Shown one piece after another: positions 8,439 through 17,454 of a stretch of DNA of 64,000 nucleotides. The DNA comes from Tessaracoccus flavescens (GTDB lineage: Bacteria; Actinomycetota; Actinomycetes; Propionibacteriales; Propionibacteriaceae). Location: positions 1,240,001 through 1,304,000 of the forward strand of contig NZ_CP019607.1 in assembly GCF_001998865.1 (NCBI RefSeq). The letters are read 5' to 3'. Under the pieces are notes generated by a model. The model was not told the origin of the DNA. It saw nothing but the letters and a program-made list of their open reading frames with translations, and made no database searches. Positions within the stretch are counted from its first letter, which is position 1. Every line of letters starts with the position of its first letter. A program made the translations under genes and the position numbers.

Positions 8439-10391
8439 ATGAATCGACGACGCATCATCGGCATTCTCATCGGAACCGCGCTCATCGCGGGGCTCTTCAC
8501 CCACAGCCCAGCGCAACCCGCGCAAGCGCTGGACGTATACACGACGCCGGGAACCCACCACGTCAACGGACGCGTCTGGCGGACGACCTGCGAGAAGTAC
8601 TCCTCGACGGTCGAGCGGTGCCGCACCGAGATCCAGGCCACGACGATCACCTACTCGCGCGGCCGCTACGTCGAAAAGTTCGGCTGGACGTTCAACAACC
8701 TCACCTACAAGCCGAGCCGCCGCGCGCAGTGGACGAGCAACGTGCTCGCCACGCCCGGCGAACACGTCAGCGGCGGGCGCAGGTGGAAGACGGAGTGCGA
8801 CAGCGCCTGGACCGGCCGCAACGCCTGCCGCTCCTCCATCCTGACCACGACCTACCGCCGCTCCGGCAACGGATATGCGCAGGGCTCGACGTGGGTGTTC
8901 AACAACATCGTGCACTTCTCCGACTCCAGCCCCACCACCTTCTGCGTGCCGGGCGGATCAGCCAGCGCTGGGGTCGCGGCCATGCCCGCGAACGACGACA
9001 TTGTCGTCCCCGGCGAGGAACCGACTCCGACCCCGAGACACTCCCCCGAGGCCACGGCGGCTCCCGACGACCCGACGCCCGCACCGAGCCTCAGCCCGAG
9101 CCCGTCTCCCTCTCCGTCTCAGAGCCCATCCCCATCTCCGTCTCAGGGCTCCTCCCCGGAGACGCCCACCCCGTCTCCGAAGCCGGACCCGACCGTCACC
9201 GAATCACCGACGCCCAGCCCCTCCCTCACCGCCCCCGTCACGCAGAGCGAGCCGAGGCCGCTTTCCGTCGAGCCGGCCGCGGCAACCGTCACGCTCGGCC
9301 GGATCCAGCACCCCGACCACCCCGTCGGGGTGCTCTACGACCGCCTCGGCGCCTTCCGCGTCGAGGGCTCCGCGGCCGGGGCGACTCAGGTGAAGGTCGA
9401 ACTGATCGACGCCACGGGGAAGGTCCGCTCGAGCGCCACCGTCGTCGTCGCATCCTCCGGCGCATTCGCGGCCTCACTCAAGGGCGGGTTCGCCGGGAAG
9501 GCGACGGTCAAGGCGACCGCAGCAAACGCGACCGCGAGCCGCGCCGTCGAGCTGCGCAAGGCGGGGATCACGCAGTCGACGCCGACGCGCATCGACCCGC
9601 TCACCACGTCGAAGGTCACCGGAACGCTCACCCCGGGGATCGGCAACGTGCTGGTCACCGCCTACGTCTCCACGTCGTCCGGCTGGGTGGCAGCCGGGTC
9701 CGCCCGTACCGCGAGCGACGGCGACTACAGCATCCCCTTCGCCTACGGGAAGGGCACGCTCGGCACGTGGCAGGTGCGAACCTGCGCCACGCTCACCTGG
9801 GGCCCGACGATCCCGGCAGCCGCGTCGTCGGGCGTGACCCGGGCTCGGATCGCCAACCCGGTGATCACGAACACGACGGCCGCGGAGGTCGCCTCGACGT
9901 ACCGGTCCGGCTGCCCCGTCGGGCCGTCCGGGCTGAGCACCATCCGGATCAACCAGCAGTCCATGGACGGGCGGGTCTACCGCGGCGAGATCATCGTGCG
10001 CCGCGGCCGGGCAAGCGACGTCGCGCAGGTCTTCGCGAAGACGTTCGAGGGCGGCTTCCCCGTGTTCCAGATGACCAACCCCAATGCCTTCGGCGGCGAC
10101 GACATCAAGTCGATGGCTGCCAACAACACCTCGGCGTTCAACTGCCGCAAGGTCGTCGGCAACCCCTACGCCCTCTCCCCGCACAGCTACGGCTACGCCG
10201 TCGACGTGAATCCGTGGCAGAACCCGTACCGCGACCCGCAGGGCCGCTGGCACCCGAGCACCCAGCACGTCAGCCGAACCCCGGTCGTTCCCGGCATGCT
10301 GACCACCGGCAGCGTCCCGGTGCGCGAGTTCAAGGCCCGCGGCTGGGAGTGGTTCTCGGGGTGGGACTGGCACCACTTCGAGAAGAAATGA
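8439..10391 (+). CDS. Secreted M15-family peptidoglycan peptidase with repeat and Ig-like modules
   Basis: 650 residues; the ATG at 8439 follows GGAGGAGGCAGGC. A signal peptide ends near AQPAQALD (residues 1-32). Two related modules of about 60 residues follow, each with the pattern TPG...W.T.C and a closing W.FNN. A long Ser/Pro linker and two beta-rich Ig-like stretches come next. The C-terminus carries the zinc-peptidase signature SPHSYGYAVDVNP (His582, Asp589) and WDWHHFEKK (His645/646), as in D-Ala-D-Ala carboxypeptidases or L-Ala-D-Glu endopeptidases of family M15. It probably trims wall peptides outside the cell. Its stop overlaps the lipoprotein ATG (ATGA). Confidence 0.85.
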   Translation: MNRRRIIGILIGTALIAGLFTHSPAQPAQALDVYTTPGTHHVNGRVWRTTCEKYSSTVERCRTEIQATTITYSRGRYVEKFGWTFNNLTYKPSRRAQWTSNVLATPGEHVSGGRRWKTECDSAWTGRNACRSSILTTTYRRSGNGYAQGSTWVFNNIVHFSDSSPTTFCVPGGSASAGVAAMPANDDIVVPGEEPTPTPRHSPEATAAPDDPTPAPSLSPSPSPSPSQSPSPSPSQGSSPETPTPSPKPDPTVTESPTPSPSLTAPVTQSEPRPLSVEPAAATVTLGRIQHPDHPVGVLYDRLGAFRVEGSAAGATQVKVELIDATGKVRSSATVVVASSGAFAASLKGGFAGKATVKATAANATASRAVELRKAGITQSTPTRIDPLTTSKVTGTLTPGIGNVLVTAYVSTSSGWVAAGSARTASDGDYSIPFAYGKGTLGTWQVRTCATLTWGPTIPAAASSGVTRARIANPVITNTTAAEVASTYRSGCPVGPSGLSTIRINQQSMDGRVYRGEIIVRRGRASDVAQVFAKTFEGGFPVFQMTNPNAFGGDDIKSMAANNTSAFNCRKVVGNPYALSPHSYGYAVDVNPWQNPYRDPQGRWHPSTQHVSRTPVVPGMLTTGSVPVREFKARGWEWFSGWDWHHFEKK

Positions 10392-11089
10392 GGTTCGTCG
10401 CCGCGGCGCTCGGGGCGGTCGTCCTCGCAGGATGCGCGCCCGCACCGACCCCGACCGAAACACCGTCGGCCCCTCCACGCCCGACAGTGGGCGTCCCGTC
10501 CCAGCCTTCATCCGCTCCCGCATCGGCAGCCTCGACGACGCCGTCGCCCGAGCCGGCGCTGCCGCCGCAGGAGCCGCCGCCGGCGCCCGTCTCCCCGGCG
10601 CCCAGCACCGCGGGTTCCCTCGGGGAGACCGACGTCGCCCGGGCCGAGGGCTGGACGCCGACCGCGAGGCCGGGCTCGTCGGAGGAGGGCTATCTCGGCA
10701 ACGGGACCTGGGTGCACGCCGTCTCCGCCGAGCACTCGGCCTACGCAGCGATCGCGCTCGGCTGCGCGGACCTCGGCGCCTATCCGCAGCCGACCGCAGC
10801 GCTCGAGGGCACCCTCGCGGGCCCGGAGGGGCGGCCCGGGGTCGGCGTGACCCTCGAGTTCGCCGGAGCCGACGAGGCGCGCGGCTACTTCGGCGAATGG
10901 GTTCGCCAGGCCAAGGCCTGTGAGGGGACGGCGACCGAGCTGCTCTCGCTCGATGCCGATACCTGGGTGGGCAGGCGCAACCTCGAGACCCTCTGGTCGG
11001 AGACGGTCGGGGTGCGGGGCGAGCGGGTCGTCCTGCTCATCGTCGACCAGGCCGACGCCGACCTTTCGGGGGCAATCCCGGCCCCCTGA
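10388..11089 (+). CDS. Lipoprotein, function unknown
   Basis: 233 residues beginning MRFVAAALGAVVLAGC, a short signal with lipobox LAGC, so Cys16 should be lipidated and the protein held on the outer face of the membrane. A Pro/Ser/Thr-rich linker to about residue 75 precedes a globular domain with two or more cysteines (GCADLG, AKACEG), which I do not recognise. The ATG overlaps the stop of the M15 peptidase gene, so the two are translationally coupled. It may be an accessory of that enzyme (inference from context only). Confidence 0.8.
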   Translation: MRFVAAALGAVVLAGCAPAPTPTETPSAPPRPTVGVPSQPSSAPASAASTTPSPEPALPPQEPPPAPVSPAPSTAGSLGETDVARAEGWTPTARPGSSEEGYLGNGTWVHAVSAEHSAYAAIALGCADLGAYPQPTAALEGTLAGPEGRPGVGVTLEFAGADEARGYFGEWVRQAKACEGTATELLSLDADTWVGRRNLETLWSETVGVRGERVVLLIVDQADADLSGAIPAP

Positions 11090-11098
11090 GCCGGGCAC

Positions 11099-11104
11099 TA
11101 GGGT
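11099..11104 (+). promoter_or_regulatory. Leaderless-type -10 box of the quinone oxidoreductase gene
   Basis: TAGGGT six bases before the ATG at 11111. Confidence 0.5.
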
Positions 11105-11110
11105 GGCTGC

Positions 11111-12076
11111 ATGCGAGCTGTCATCGTTGAGACCCCAGGCGACGTCGATGCCCTGACCATCGGCGAGATCGACACCCCCACCCCGGGAGCGGGCGAGATC
11201 CTCGTGCGCACCGTCGCGTCGGGGGTCAACCGCGCCGACGTCCTGCAGCGTCAGGGCCACTATCCGCCGCCCCCCGGCGTCACCGACACCATCGGGCTCG
11301 AGGCCTCCGGGGTGATCGAGGAGGTCGGCGAGGGCGTGACGCGCTGGAAGAAGGGTGACGAGGTGGTCGCCCTCCTCGCCGGGGGCGGCTACGCGGAGTT
11401 CTTCTGCGTCCCGGAGGGTCAGGCGATCGCGCCGCCGCCAGGGATCGACCTCGTCTCGGCCGCCGGGGTGCTCGAGGTTGCCGCGACGGTGGTGTCGAAC
11501 GTCCGGGTCGGCTGCCTCAAGGCCGGGCAGGTGTTCCTCGTCCATGGCGGGGCAGGCGGCATCGGGACCTTCGCGACCCAGTACACCAAGGCCCTCGGCG
11601 CCATCGTCGCGGCCACCGCGGGCAGCCAGGCGAAGCTGGAGCACTGCCGCGAGTTCGGCGCCGACTTCGCCTTCGACTACCACGAGGACTGGGTCGACGC
11701 GCTGAAGGAGGCCACCGGCGGGGCGGACATGATCCTCGACATCATCGGAGCCAAGTACCTCGAGCAGAACGTGAAGGCCCTCAAGAAAGGTGGCCACCTC
11801 GTCGTGATCGGCCTGCAGGGCGGCGTGAAGGGAACGCTCAACCTCGGCCTGCTGCTGAACAAGGGCGCCTCCGTGGCGGCGACGTCGCTGCGCTTCCGTC
11901 CCGCGGAGGAGAAGGCCGCGATCTGCCGGGCCGTCGAGGACGAGGTCTGGCCGATGCTCGCCGACGGCCGGATCCGCCTCTCCCCCGAGACGAGGATCCC
12001 CTTCGACGACGTGCGCAGGGCCCACGAGCAGCTCGTCGGCGGCGACAACGTCGGCAAGATCGTGCTGGTGCACTGA
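11111..12076 (+). CDS. NAD(P)H-dependent quinone oxidoreductase (MDR superfamily)
   Basis: 321 residues, full length for the zinc-independent quinone oxidoreductase/PIG3 branch of medium-chain dehydrogenases. GVNRADVLQRQGHYPPPPG near the N-terminus and the nucleotide-binding motif VHGGAGGIGTFATQ near residues 145-158 are diagnostic; no structural zinc cysteine cluster is seen. It would reduce quinones or quinone-like electrophiles with NADPH in the cytoplasm. TAGGGT six bases before the ATG suggests a leaderless transcript. No functional link to its neighbours is evident. Confidence 0.9.
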   Translation: MRAVIVETPGDVDALTIGEIDTPTPGAGEILVRTVASGVNRADVLQRQGHYPPPPGVTDTIGLEASGVIEEVGEGVTRWKKGDEVVALLAGGGYAEFFCVPEGQAIAPPPGIDLVSAAGVLEVAATVVSNVRVGCLKAGQVFLVHGGAGGIGTFATQYTKALGAIVAATAGSQAKLEHCREFGADFAFDYHEDWVDALKEATGGADMILDIIGAKYLEQNVKALKKGGHLVVIGLQGGVKGTLNLGLLLNKGASVAATSLRFRPAEEKAAICRAVEDEVWPMLADGRIRLSPETRIPFDDVRRAHEQLVGGDNVGKIVLVH

Positions 12077-12108
12077 GCGGATCACCCTCACCCGATAGGC
12101 CGCTCGAG

Positions 12109-12774
12109 GTGAACCACTCGACAGTCACGGCCGGGCGAACCGTCACCGTCTCCGGCGAGGGTTGCGGCGGCGAGGGCACCTACATCGCGAGCGTGGCCGT
12201 GGAATTCGGCGGCGACACCTATCACGTCGACACGAGGGGCCAGTGGTCCACCGTCTTCCAGGTGCCCGAGAACATGTCCGGCCCGCAAGAGGTGAAGGCC
12301 AGCTGCGGCTGGACCTACGCAAGCTCGACCATCGAGGTGGTCGCGGACGGTGCCGAGGGCCTCGACCCACGCGGCGTGCTGCTGGTCACCGACGCGGTTG
12401 TGTCGGTCGGGCGCTACTTCAACGTCTACGGGGCGGGTTGCGCGGCCGGGTCGACGATCGAGTTCACGTTCGGCAGCCAGGCCACGACGCTCGAGGAACG
12501 TTGGGGCCAGACCTGGGCGGGCGGCCCGATCCAGGCCCCGCCCGCCGACCTTGGCGAGCAGACGGTGACGGCCACCTGTTCCGGCCCGGGCGGCACCTGG
12601 ACCCATCCGCCGGTGGCGATCTCCGTGGTCGAGCGCGGCGATCATGGCGCCTCGACCCCAGGGCTGCCGGTCTGTACCGGCAGCCCGCAAGACGATCGGT
12701 ACGGCTCCTGCCCGTCGACCTACAGCCCGACGCCGTCCCCGACGAAGCCCGGGCTCCCGAGCACCGGCGGCTGA
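12109..12774 (+). pseudogene. Remnant of an LPXTG surface protein (lacks signal peptide and membrane anchor)
   Basis: An open frame of about 220 codons encodes two related Ig-like modules. Each starts with a V(T/S).GR pattern (TVTAGRTVTVSGEGC and AVVSVGRYFNVYGAGC) and contains a paired cysteine. A Pro/Thr linker follows and the frame ends in LPSTGG directly before the stop. A working sortase substrate needs an N-terminal signal peptide and, after LPXTG, a hydrophobic helix and basic tail; none is present. Only about 30 bp separate it from the upstream gene, and the GTG start has no convincing ribosome site. I read it as a gene fragment decayed at both ends; a cytoplasmic product is the less likely alternative. 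Confidence 0.6.
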
Positions 12775-12779
12775 TCGAC

Positions 12780-15620
12780 TCAGTCGGCGTCGACGACCAC
12801 CATCGGCGGGAAGCCGGCCTCCGGCGCCCGGTGTTCGTAGCCGGTGAGGCGGTCATAGACAGCGAGCAGGCCGTCCTCGAGACCCTGCCACGTGCGCTCG
12901 GCGGCCTTCTCCGCGAGCAGGTCCGCCGGGACGGGCGAGGCCAGGTTCTGCCGGACGGCGCGCAGGTAGTCCTGCAGGTCGCCGCTGCGGAACACCGTCC
13001 CGGTGCCGTGCTTGCGGGTGAACGCCCGCATCGCAGCCGCGTCGGCGTGCACGAGCGGCAGGCGGGCGTGCAGGTACTCGAACAGCTTGTTCGGCAGCGC
13101 GAGATCGTGGTTCGGTGAGCCCTTCGGGATGGCGGAGACGGCGACGTCTGCGCCAGACAGGTAGTAGGCGAGCTCGTGCTGCTCGACCGGCGGGGCGAAG
13201 TGCAGCCTCTCCTGGGCCACATCCGCGGCCTCTGCGACCTTGCGCAGCTCGGCCTCCTGCGGGTGCGGGAAGGGGACGGCGACCAGCACCAGGTGCACGT
13301 CGTCGGGCAGTTCGGCGAGCCCGCGGATCAGCAGGTCGAGGTTGCGGGCCCGGCTGAGCACGCCGGAGTAGACGAGCAGCTTGACGTCATCTCCCACGCC
13401 GACGGCGTCGCGGACGGTGCGCTCCCCCTCCAGCGGGTATTCGGCCGGGTAGTGCAGCGCGACCAAGGGACGGCGCGGCAGGCGGAAGCGCTGCTTCAGC
13501 TCGTCGGCGAGCGGCTCGGCGACGGTCAGCACGGCGTCGGCATGGACGATGCCGTCGGCCTCGGCCTTGACGAGCATCTCGTGCTGGGCGCGGACGCCCT
13601 GCTCGACCCCCGGCAGCCCCGCCCAGTTCTCGCGGGCGTCGTAGACGAGCCGCACCCCGTCACCGAGGCGTCGCTCAGCGGCGAGGGCGGCGTCGAACAC
13701 GTAGGGGTGGTGCACGTGCAGCACGTCGGGCTTCAGCTCGACCAGGAGGTCGGCGAGGGTGTCGGTGTGCTCGGCGATCACCACGTCGGGCCGTTCGGAC
13801 GGCGGGGTGACGAGGTTGCGCACACGGGCGGGCGCGTCGCGCTGCAGCTTGCCGATCACGCGCTCGCGCAGGTTCCGCGGCGCGGCCTTCGCCGGGCGTA
13901 CGGTGCGCTTCAGCGGGACGCGGAGGATCCGGACGTCACCCATCGACGCCTCGCCCGGCTCGGTTCCCGGCTGCTCGACGGAGACGACGGTGACCCGGTA
14001 GCCACCGCGGCTGAGCGTCGTGGCGATCTTCTTGGCGCGGGTGTCGAGGTCGATGGGGGCGTGCCGGAACAGCACGACGTGGGGCGCGTCGGTGCGCGAC
14101 CCGGGCGCGCGGAAGGGCGCGTCCTGCGGGATCAGCTGCGCGTCACCGGTGCGCGGATCCTCGATGGCGAGATGTGCGAGCCGACGGAAATCGGTGAGGA
14201 TCGACTCCTCGTTGTTCTGCCACGAGTAGCGCTCGGCGAGCCCGCGCAGATGCTCGGCTGGGACGGGATCGGCGAGCGCGGCGGTCAACTGGCGGCCGAG
14301 GTCGACGGGGTCGTTGCTGCGGAAGACGCGCCCCATGCCGTTGGTGGTGACGAAGTCGGCGAGCAGCTTCGCGTCGGAGGTGACGAAGGTCAGCTCGGCG
14401 TGCAGGTACTCGAACAGCTTGTTCGGCATCGCCTGGTCGTGGTTCGGCGAGCCTCCCGGCATCGGGTGCACGGCGACATCGGCGCCCGACAGGTAGTGGA
14501 TCAGCTCGCTCTGGTCGACCGGGGGGACGAAGTGGATCCGGTCGGCGACGCCGAGCGCCTCGGCCTGCTCGGTCAGCTCGGGCATCATCGGGTGCGGCAT
14601 CGGCATGGTGACGATGGCGAGGTGGGCGTCGGAGGGGACGTGGGCCATGGCGTCGATCAGGGTGTCCATGCCTCGGGCGCGGCTCATCACGCCGGAGTAG
14701 ACGATCAGCGGGACCCCGTCGTCGAGGCCCGCCTCCTCGCGCACCGTGCGGCGGCCCTCGCTCGGACCGAGCATCGGGTAGTTGCGCAGCGCGATAGCGG
14801 GGCGCGGCAGCTGGTAGTCGGCGGTGATCAGGTCGGCGATCGGCTCGTTGACCGAGGTGACGTAGTCGGTGAACGGCATGAACCGACGCTGCATCTCGAC
14901 CATCGTGCGGTGTCCGGTGACGTCGCCGATCTCCTTCTCGGGCAGGCCGGAGAAGTTCTCCCGCACGTCGTAGGAGATCCGCACGGGATGACCGCCGCGG
15001 CGCAGCTCGTCCATGGCGTGCCAGGCTGCGGGGATCACGTTCGGGTGGTGCGCGTGCAGGATGTCGGGCCGCAGCGAGATCAGCAGGTCGCGCAGCGTGT
15101 AATCGGTGTGGTCGGCGATGGGAAGGTTGTTCGGCAGGTCGAGATCGAGGAACGGATCCTCGCCCTTGCCGCGCAGGTACCAGGCCTTCTGCACGAGCGA
15201 GCGGGCCCCGCGCGCGATGCGGCCGGGGGTGTCGCCCAGGTCGTGCGGCAGCAGCTGGGCGCTGAGCTTCGCGACGTGCAGTGCGGCCTTCGCGGACCCG
15301 GCGTTGGGGCCGGTGATCCTGCTCCGGTAGGCGGCCCGTCGACGGCGCAAGGCCCCGACGTGCTCGGGTTCCTTCTGCACGGGTGCCGCGGCGTCCAGAC
15401 GCCCGAGGTCTTCCTGCGGGCGGAAGGTCAGCGGCACGCGGATCACGCGGATGGCGCCGTCGAGTAGGAACTCCTCGCTCCTGCCGCCTGCCGGCTCGAC
15501 GGAGATGACGATCGGCTCGAAGCCGCCGCGGAGCAGGGTGCCCGCGAGGCGCTTCGCGCGCGAATCGAAGTCGATCGGCGCATGGCGGAAGATCACGACG
15601 CGGGGCTTGCCAACGGTCAC
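12780..15620 (-). CDS. Tandem two-module GT4-type glycosyltransferase
   Basis: 946 residues made of two related GT-B modules. Module 1 (about 1-490) starts with VVIFRHAPIDFDSRAKRLA and module 2 (about 505-946) with VVLFRHAPIDLDTRAKKIA. Both carry the C-terminal donor-site pattern SPNHD.A.PNKLFEYLHA and a YSGV.SRAR loop. GT4 enzymes move sugars from nucleotide donors to growing glycans at the inner membrane face. The duplication suggests two linkages made by one polypeptide, or one catalytic and one structural half. The GTG start follows GAAAGG; a TAGAGT box lies at 15651-15656. It is convergent with the surface-protein remnant. Confidence 0.85.
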   Translation of the reverse strand: MTVGKPRVVIFRHAPIDFDSRAKRLAGTLLRGGFEPIVISVEPAGGRSEEFLLDGAIRVIRVPLTFRPQEDLGRLDAAAPVQKEPEHVGALRRRRAAYRSRITGPNAGSAKAALHVAKLSAQLLPHDLGDTPGRIARGARSLVQKAWYLRGKGEDPFLDLDLPNNLPIADHTDYTLRDLLISLRPDILHAHHPNVIPAAWHAMDELRRGGHPVRISYDVRENFSGLPEKEIGDVTGHRTMVEMQRRFMPFTDYVTSVNEPIADLITADYQLPRPAIALRNYPMLGPSEGRRTVREEAGLDDGVPLIVYSGVMSRARGMDTLIDAMAHVPSDAHLAIVTMPMPHPMMPELTEQAEALGVADRIHFVPPVDQSELIHYLSGADVAVHPMPGGSPNHDQAMPNKLFEYLHAELTFVTSDAKLLADFVTTNGMGRVFRSNDPVDLGRQLTAALADPVPAEHLRGLAERYSWQNNEESILTDFRRLAHLAIEDPRTGDAQLIPQDAPFRAPGSRTDAPHVVLFRHAPIDLDTRAKKIATTLSRGGYRVTVVSVEQPGTEPGEASMGDVRILRVPLKRTVRPAKAAPRNLRERVIGKLQRDAPARVRNLVTPPSERPDVVIAEHTDTLADLLVELKPDVLHVHHPYVFDAALAAERRLGDGVRLVYDARENWAGLPGVEQGVRAQHEMLVKAEADGIVHADAVLTVAEPLADELKQRFRLPRRPLVALHYPAEYPLEGERTVRDAVGVGDDVKLLVYSGVLSRARNLDLLIRGLAELPDDVHLVLVAVPFPHPQEAELRKVAEAADVAQERLHFAPPVEQHELAYYLSGADVAVSAIPKGSPNHDLALPNKLFEYLHARLPLVHADAAAMRAFTRKHGTGTVFRSGDLQDYLRAVRQNLASPVPADLLAEKAAERTWQGLEDGLLAVYDRLTGYEHRAPEAGFPPMVVVDAD

Positions 15621-15650
15621 GCAAACGGCCTTTCACTTGGAACCAGGGTC

Positions 15651-15656
15651 ACTCTA
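15651..15656 (-). promoter_or_regulatory. Putative -10 element of the tandem glycosyltransferase gene
   Basis: TAGAGT on the minus strand, about 30 bases before the GTG at 15620, in the divergent region shared with the epimerase gene. Confidence 0.4.
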
Positions 15657-15782
15657 CCGGCCGGCACTCCACGGTCGGCCCTCTGGCATGCCCCTCATCC
15701 GCACGGCGGCGCCCGCCGTTGTGCGCGTAGCCTGGGCGTCCGAGAGGACGGTCGGGGGCCGGGCTTGTGCCAGACTGACCAC

Positions 15783-16847
15783 GTGAAGATCATGAGCGTC
15801 GTCGGAGCCCGCCCGCAGTTCGTCAAGCTCGGCCCCATCGTCAGGGCCTGTGAGCAGCACGCGGAGCTCGAACACATCATCGTGCACACCGGTCAGCACT
15901 ACGACCCGCTGCTCTCGGATGTCTTCTTCCGCGACCTCGGCATCCCCGCCCCGAACGCACACCTCGGCGTCGGCTCCGGCTCGCACGGCCGACAGACGGG
16001 CGCCATGCTCGCGGCCATGGACGGCGTCCTGGAGGAGTACCAGCCCGACTGGGTCCTCGCCTACGGCGACACCAACTCGACGGCGGCCGCCGCGCTAGCC
16101 GCGGTCAAGCAGCACATCAAGCTCGCCCACCTCGAGGCGGGCCTGCGCTCCTTCAACCGCCGCATGCCCGAGGAGCACAACCGGATCGTCACCGACCACG
16201 TCGCCGACCTGCTCCTGGCGCCGACCCAGGTCGCCGTCGACCACCTCGCCGCGGAGGGCCTCGCCGAGCGGACGCTGCTGGTCGGCGACGTGATGACCGA
16301 CGTCTGCCTTGCCACCCGCGACGCGGTGCGCGACGACGCCGTCACCCTCCCCGCGGGGGTCGATCCGGAGGCCCCGTTCGTGCTCGCCACGATTCACCGC
16401 GCCGACAACACCGACGATCCGTCCCGGTTGCGCGAGATCCTCGATGCGCTGAAGGGCGCACCCGTCCCCGTGGTGCTGCTTGCGCATCCGCGCCTCGCGG
16501 CCCTCGCGAAGAAGCACGGCGTGTCGCTGACCGCCGGGTCGCTCGTCGCGTCGGAGCCCCTCGCCTACCCTCAGATGGTGCGCGCCGTCATGGCCGCCGC
16601 CGGCGTCGTCACCGACTCCGGGGGCCTGCAGAAGGAGGCGTTCCTGCTGGAGACGCCGACCACGACGATCCGCACCGAGACCGAATGGGTCGAGACCCTC
16701 GAGGACGGCTGGAACATCCTCGACCCCGGCCTCACCCAGCTCGCCGAGGTGATGGTGCGGCCCCGCCCCGAAGGGGCCCAGGCGCAGCCCTACGGTGACG
16801 GGCACGCCGCCGAGCACGCCGTCCAGGCCCTGGTCGACCGGGCCTGA
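15783..16847 (+). CDS. UDP-sugar 2-epimerase, WbpI-like
   Basis: 354 residues from GTG (VKIMSVVGARPQFVKL); the frame is open upstream but the family N-terminus fixes the start. Motifs GARPQFVK, YGDTNST, HLEAGLRSFNRRMPEE and SGGLQKEAF are those of non-hydrolysing 2-epimerases. The wording GARPQF.K and the length of 354 residues resemble WbpI (UDP-2,3-diacetamido-2,3-dideoxyglucuronate 2-epimerase) more than WecB, which begins FGTRPEA. That fits the WbpA/B/E/D-like genes at 23-28 kb. The specificity is inference from motif and context. CAGACT lies six bases before the start. Confidence 0.85.
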   Translation: MKIMSVVGARPQFVKLGPIVRACEQHAELEHIIVHTGQHYDPLLSDVFFRDLGIPAPNAHLGVGSGSHGRQTGAMLAAMDGVLEEYQPDWVLAYGDTNSTAAAALAAVKQHIKLAHLEAGLRSFNRRMPEEHNRIVTDHVADLLLAPTQVAVDHLAAEGLAERTLLVGDVMTDVCLATRDAVRDDAVTLPAGVDPEAPFVLATIHRADNTDDPSRLREILDALKGAPVPVVLLAHPRLAALAKKHGVSLTAGSLVASEPLAYPQMVRAVMAAAGVVTDSGGLQKEAFLLETPTTTIRTETEWVETLEDGWNILDPGLTQLAEVMVRPRPEGAQAQPYGDGHAAEHAVQALVDRA

Positions 16848-16868
16848 GGGCAACAGCTCAGACGAGGC

Positions 16869-17363
16869 TCAGAGACCGCCGCGCAGCCGGTCGATCTCGC
16901 GTCGGATCGCCTCGACCTCTTCCGAGTGGAACGCGACACCGAGCCGCTGCGACAGCGCTCGCAGCAGGTCGACGGAGTGTGTCTCCGTCATGGTCGGGAG
17001 CACGTTGAAGAGCGTGCGTGACCGGCTCGTTCCGAGGAGCCTTCCCGAGTGCTGCAGGAAGTGCGGATACAGCCGGTGCGTGCGGACGATGCCGCGGATC
17101 CCGGTGAGTGCCACCGGACGGCGCAGCGGGCGATGCAGGTGGGTGTCGGACAGCCACACCACCGACTGGCTGCCCACGGCCCAGGCGAGCTGGCCGCAGC
17201 ACAGCGAGACGAAGGCGAAGAAGATGGCCGGCCAGAACGGGTGCTCGAACCGGTGGGGCTGCAGCAGCGCGATGCCGAAGGTCGCGAAGGCCACGGCGGC
17301 GAGGACGAACGCCACGACGGCGACCACCACTGCACTGACCGAAACGAACACCCGGCGCGACAT
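16869..17363 (-). CDS. Membrane protein of unknown function (paralogue of the broken gene at 17455-17906)
   Basis: 164 residues. Two hydrophobic segments lie at about 6-35 and 45-65, followed by VGSQSVVWL and a soluble C-terminal region of about 95 residues (FNVLPTMTETHSVDLLRALSQRLGV). The neighbouring disrupted gene shares the same order of features and even the bases before the start codon (CACACTTGG...ATG), so the pair arose by tandem duplication. I do not recognise the family; the amphipathic C-terminus may be cytoplasmic. It is convergent with the epimerase gene. Confidence 0.6.
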   Translation of the reverse strand: MSRRVFVSVSAVVVAVVAFVLAAVAFATFGIALLQPHRFEHPFWPAIFFAFVSLCCGQLAWAVGSQSVVWLSDTHLHRPLRRPVALTGIRGIVRTHRLYPHFLQHSGRLLGTSRSRTLFNVLPTMTETHSVDLLRALSQRLGVAFHSEEVEAIRREIDRLRGGL

Positions 17364-17454
17364 GGTCCAAGTGTGCAGCAGTCGATGCCGCGAAACCGCC
17401 CGACGCGGCGACCTGAGACCACAGGTTCTTCCTCGACGCCGCCGGGCGGACGGG

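Noticed and set aside
8618..10387. Extension of the lipoprotein frame upstream across the M15 peptidase gene
   Set aside because: The lipoprotein signal with lipobox at 10388 fixes the start; the upstream part is Arg-rich and out of frame with the peptidase.
13176..15467. Very long open frame on the plus strand opposite the tandem glycosyltransferase gene
   Set aside because: Its composition is that of an antisense frame in high-GC DNA. The minus strand encodes clear GT4 motifs throughout, and no start signal or recognisable domain is present on the plus strand.
15582..15782. Longer N-terminus for the epimerase
   Set aside because: The family begins at V/MKIMSVVGARPQF. The extra codons overlap the promoter region of the divergent glycosyltransferase gene.
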